Source: an uncultured Eubacteriales bacterium
GTDB taxonomy: Bacteria; Bacillota; Clostridia; Christensenellales; Aristaeellaceae
Assembly: GCA_902764875.1 (NCBI GenBank)
Contig: CACWXP010000003.1
Coordinates: 111,419-175,418 of the forward strand
Direction: 5' to 3'
Length of the DNA: 64,000 bases
The stretch's first letter is position 1; each line of letters opens with the position of its first letter. This document shows, in pieces, positions 63,312-64,000 of the stretch. The position numbers and the translations under genes are program-made. The notes under the pieces were generated by a model. It was not told the origin of the DNA, made no database searches, and saw only the letters and a list, made by a program, of their open reading frames with translations.

Positions 63312-63941
63312 TCAGTCGTCCTCAATGTCTTCTTCCGTGATCCAGCCCATTCTCAGGTACATCTCCGTAGCCCGTTCTCCTCTGCGATAGGGTCCCTGCC
63401 AGCATGGAGATTCATCAAGGGATGGACTGTAGTGCAATATGCCCATATCCCGCAGAGTGTCCACAGTTTTATCCGTGCTTTCGTGCAGGATTCCGGTTCC
63501 GCCTTTTTCGCGCCATTCCCGGATGGTCTTCTCCCGGTCGTCGATCAGAACGGTTTCCGGACCGGTGCAGAAGTCAAGCTTATGCTTCCTGCATACGGCG
63601 TTGACCTTGATATCCGGATTCAGCACCCGATGCATCCAGTTGGTCTTGTCCTCCGCCGCGGTAACAAGGTTTCTCTCCGGTCTCGGAATCCCGGTCAGGA
63701 CTTCGCATCGATCCCCGTACTGGTTCCAGATTTCGTTGAACATGGTCCTGGCGCCCGGCATCAGCTTTAGCTTGTCGTAGAAATGATCCACTTTCCGGAT
63801 CGCTTCCCACATCAGGTCGTCATGGTGTGGATCCCGCTTTCCGTTCTGCGGGAGGGTTTTCATCCCGCACAGTTTCCACACGCCCTTGTCAAAGTCCGCC
63901 TGCACACCGTCCATATCCAGATAAATCTTCTTTACTTCCAT
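63312..63941 (-). CDS. HAD-superfamily 5'(3')-deoxyribonucleotidase-like protein
   Basis: 209 residues; AGAAGGAGTGACG upstream. Motif I is IYLDMDGVQADFDKGVW (DxDG), motif II LTGIPRPER, motif III region NAVCRKHKLDF and motif IV VLIDDREKTIREWREKGGTGILH. This is the layout of the NT5C family that dephosphorylates (deoxy)nucleoside monophosphates. The C-terminal ~50 residues (SPSLDESPCWQGPYRRGERATEMYLRMGW) are an extra segment. Nucleotide cleavage fits the Nmad and replication genes nearby, but the link is inference. Confidence 0.8.
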   Translation of the reverse strand: MEVKKIYLDMDGVQADFDKGVWKLCGMKTLPQNGKRDPHHDDLMWEAIRKVDHFYDKLKLMPGARTMFNEIWNQYGDRCEVLTGIPRPERNLVTAAEDKTNWMHRVLNPDIKVNAVCRKHKLDFCTGPETVLIDDREKTIREWREKGGTGILHESTDKTVDTLRDMGILHYSPSLDESPCWQGPYRRGERATEMYLRMGWITEEDIEDD

Positions 63942-64000
63942 TCGTCGTCACTCCTTCTGTCCTTCGTCCACCCATTTACATTGTACAACCCAGCAGTTTT

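Overview
The window looks like chromosome from a GC-rich Clostridia (Bacillota) of the gut or rumen type. Grounds: a T-box leader, strong AGGAGG-type ribosome binding sites, LplB/YtcP-type sugar permeases, several Gfo/Idh/MocA oxidoreductases, an esterase and a family 2 glycoside hydrolase. The species cannot be named from sequence alone. Codon use is strongly C/G-ending over 1-27.5 kb. Much of 29.7-31.1 kb and 36.5-48.2 kb is visibly more AT-rich, which fits acquired DNA.

Layout. (1) 1-2471: end of a TetM/EF-G-family ribosomal GTPase fused to a C-terminal NYN/YacP-like nuclease domain. (2) 2510-10755: a three-gene operon encoding proteins built TIR domain - one membrane helix - long (Thr-Pro)n stalk - leucine-rich repeats, with its own promoter and terminator. 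The predicted topology (TIR inside, LRR outside) is that of a Toll-like receptor with the domain order reversed. Only the middle protein seems to keep the TIR NADase glutamate. (3) 10779-13987: a deletion remnant of a MutS-like gene, then a T-box leader controlling an XRE-cupin-acyl-CoA synthetase fusion. (4) 13999-27566: metabolism and transport: esterase plus GH2 operon; a TrpXYZ/ABC_sub_bind-type ABC transporter; three Gfo/Idh/MocA oxidoreductases with a divergent AraC regulator; a sugar-type ABC importer with a 21-bp-phased operator-like repeat. Short heptameric tandem repeats sit at the 3' ends of two gene groups.

(5) 27.6-29.8 kb: a RecA-fold (AAA_25/RepA-like) ATPase flanked by iteron-like direct and inverted repeats. 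(6) 29.8-54.3 kb: an accessory, defence-rich region: an AAA_14/DUF4143 ATPase, a DUF2779 Cas4-like nuclease, a Mokosh-type-II-like helicase with a degenerate PLD domain beside a deoxyribosyltransferase-like protein, a type III-like restriction-modification operon with SNF2/PLD helicase and DUF4391, an IS66 element with a perfect 8-bp target duplication, and many small unknown genes, some broken by frameshifts or nonsense codons. (7) 54.5-64 kb: a mobile-element-like block: DnaB-type helicase, PcfJ-like protein, Nmad2-Nmad3 pair under a WYL regulator, BspA-type LRR protein, DnaA-like ATPase, soluble FtsH-like protease and a 5'-nucleotidase-like HAD protein.

The two most interesting candidates are the TLR-like TIR-TM-LRR operon and the WYL-Nmad2-Nmad3 operon. 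The T-box-controlled CoA ligase is a third: it suggests activation of a branched-chain or aryl acid for amino-acid synthesis. All functional statements are reading-based inferences; no database search was run.
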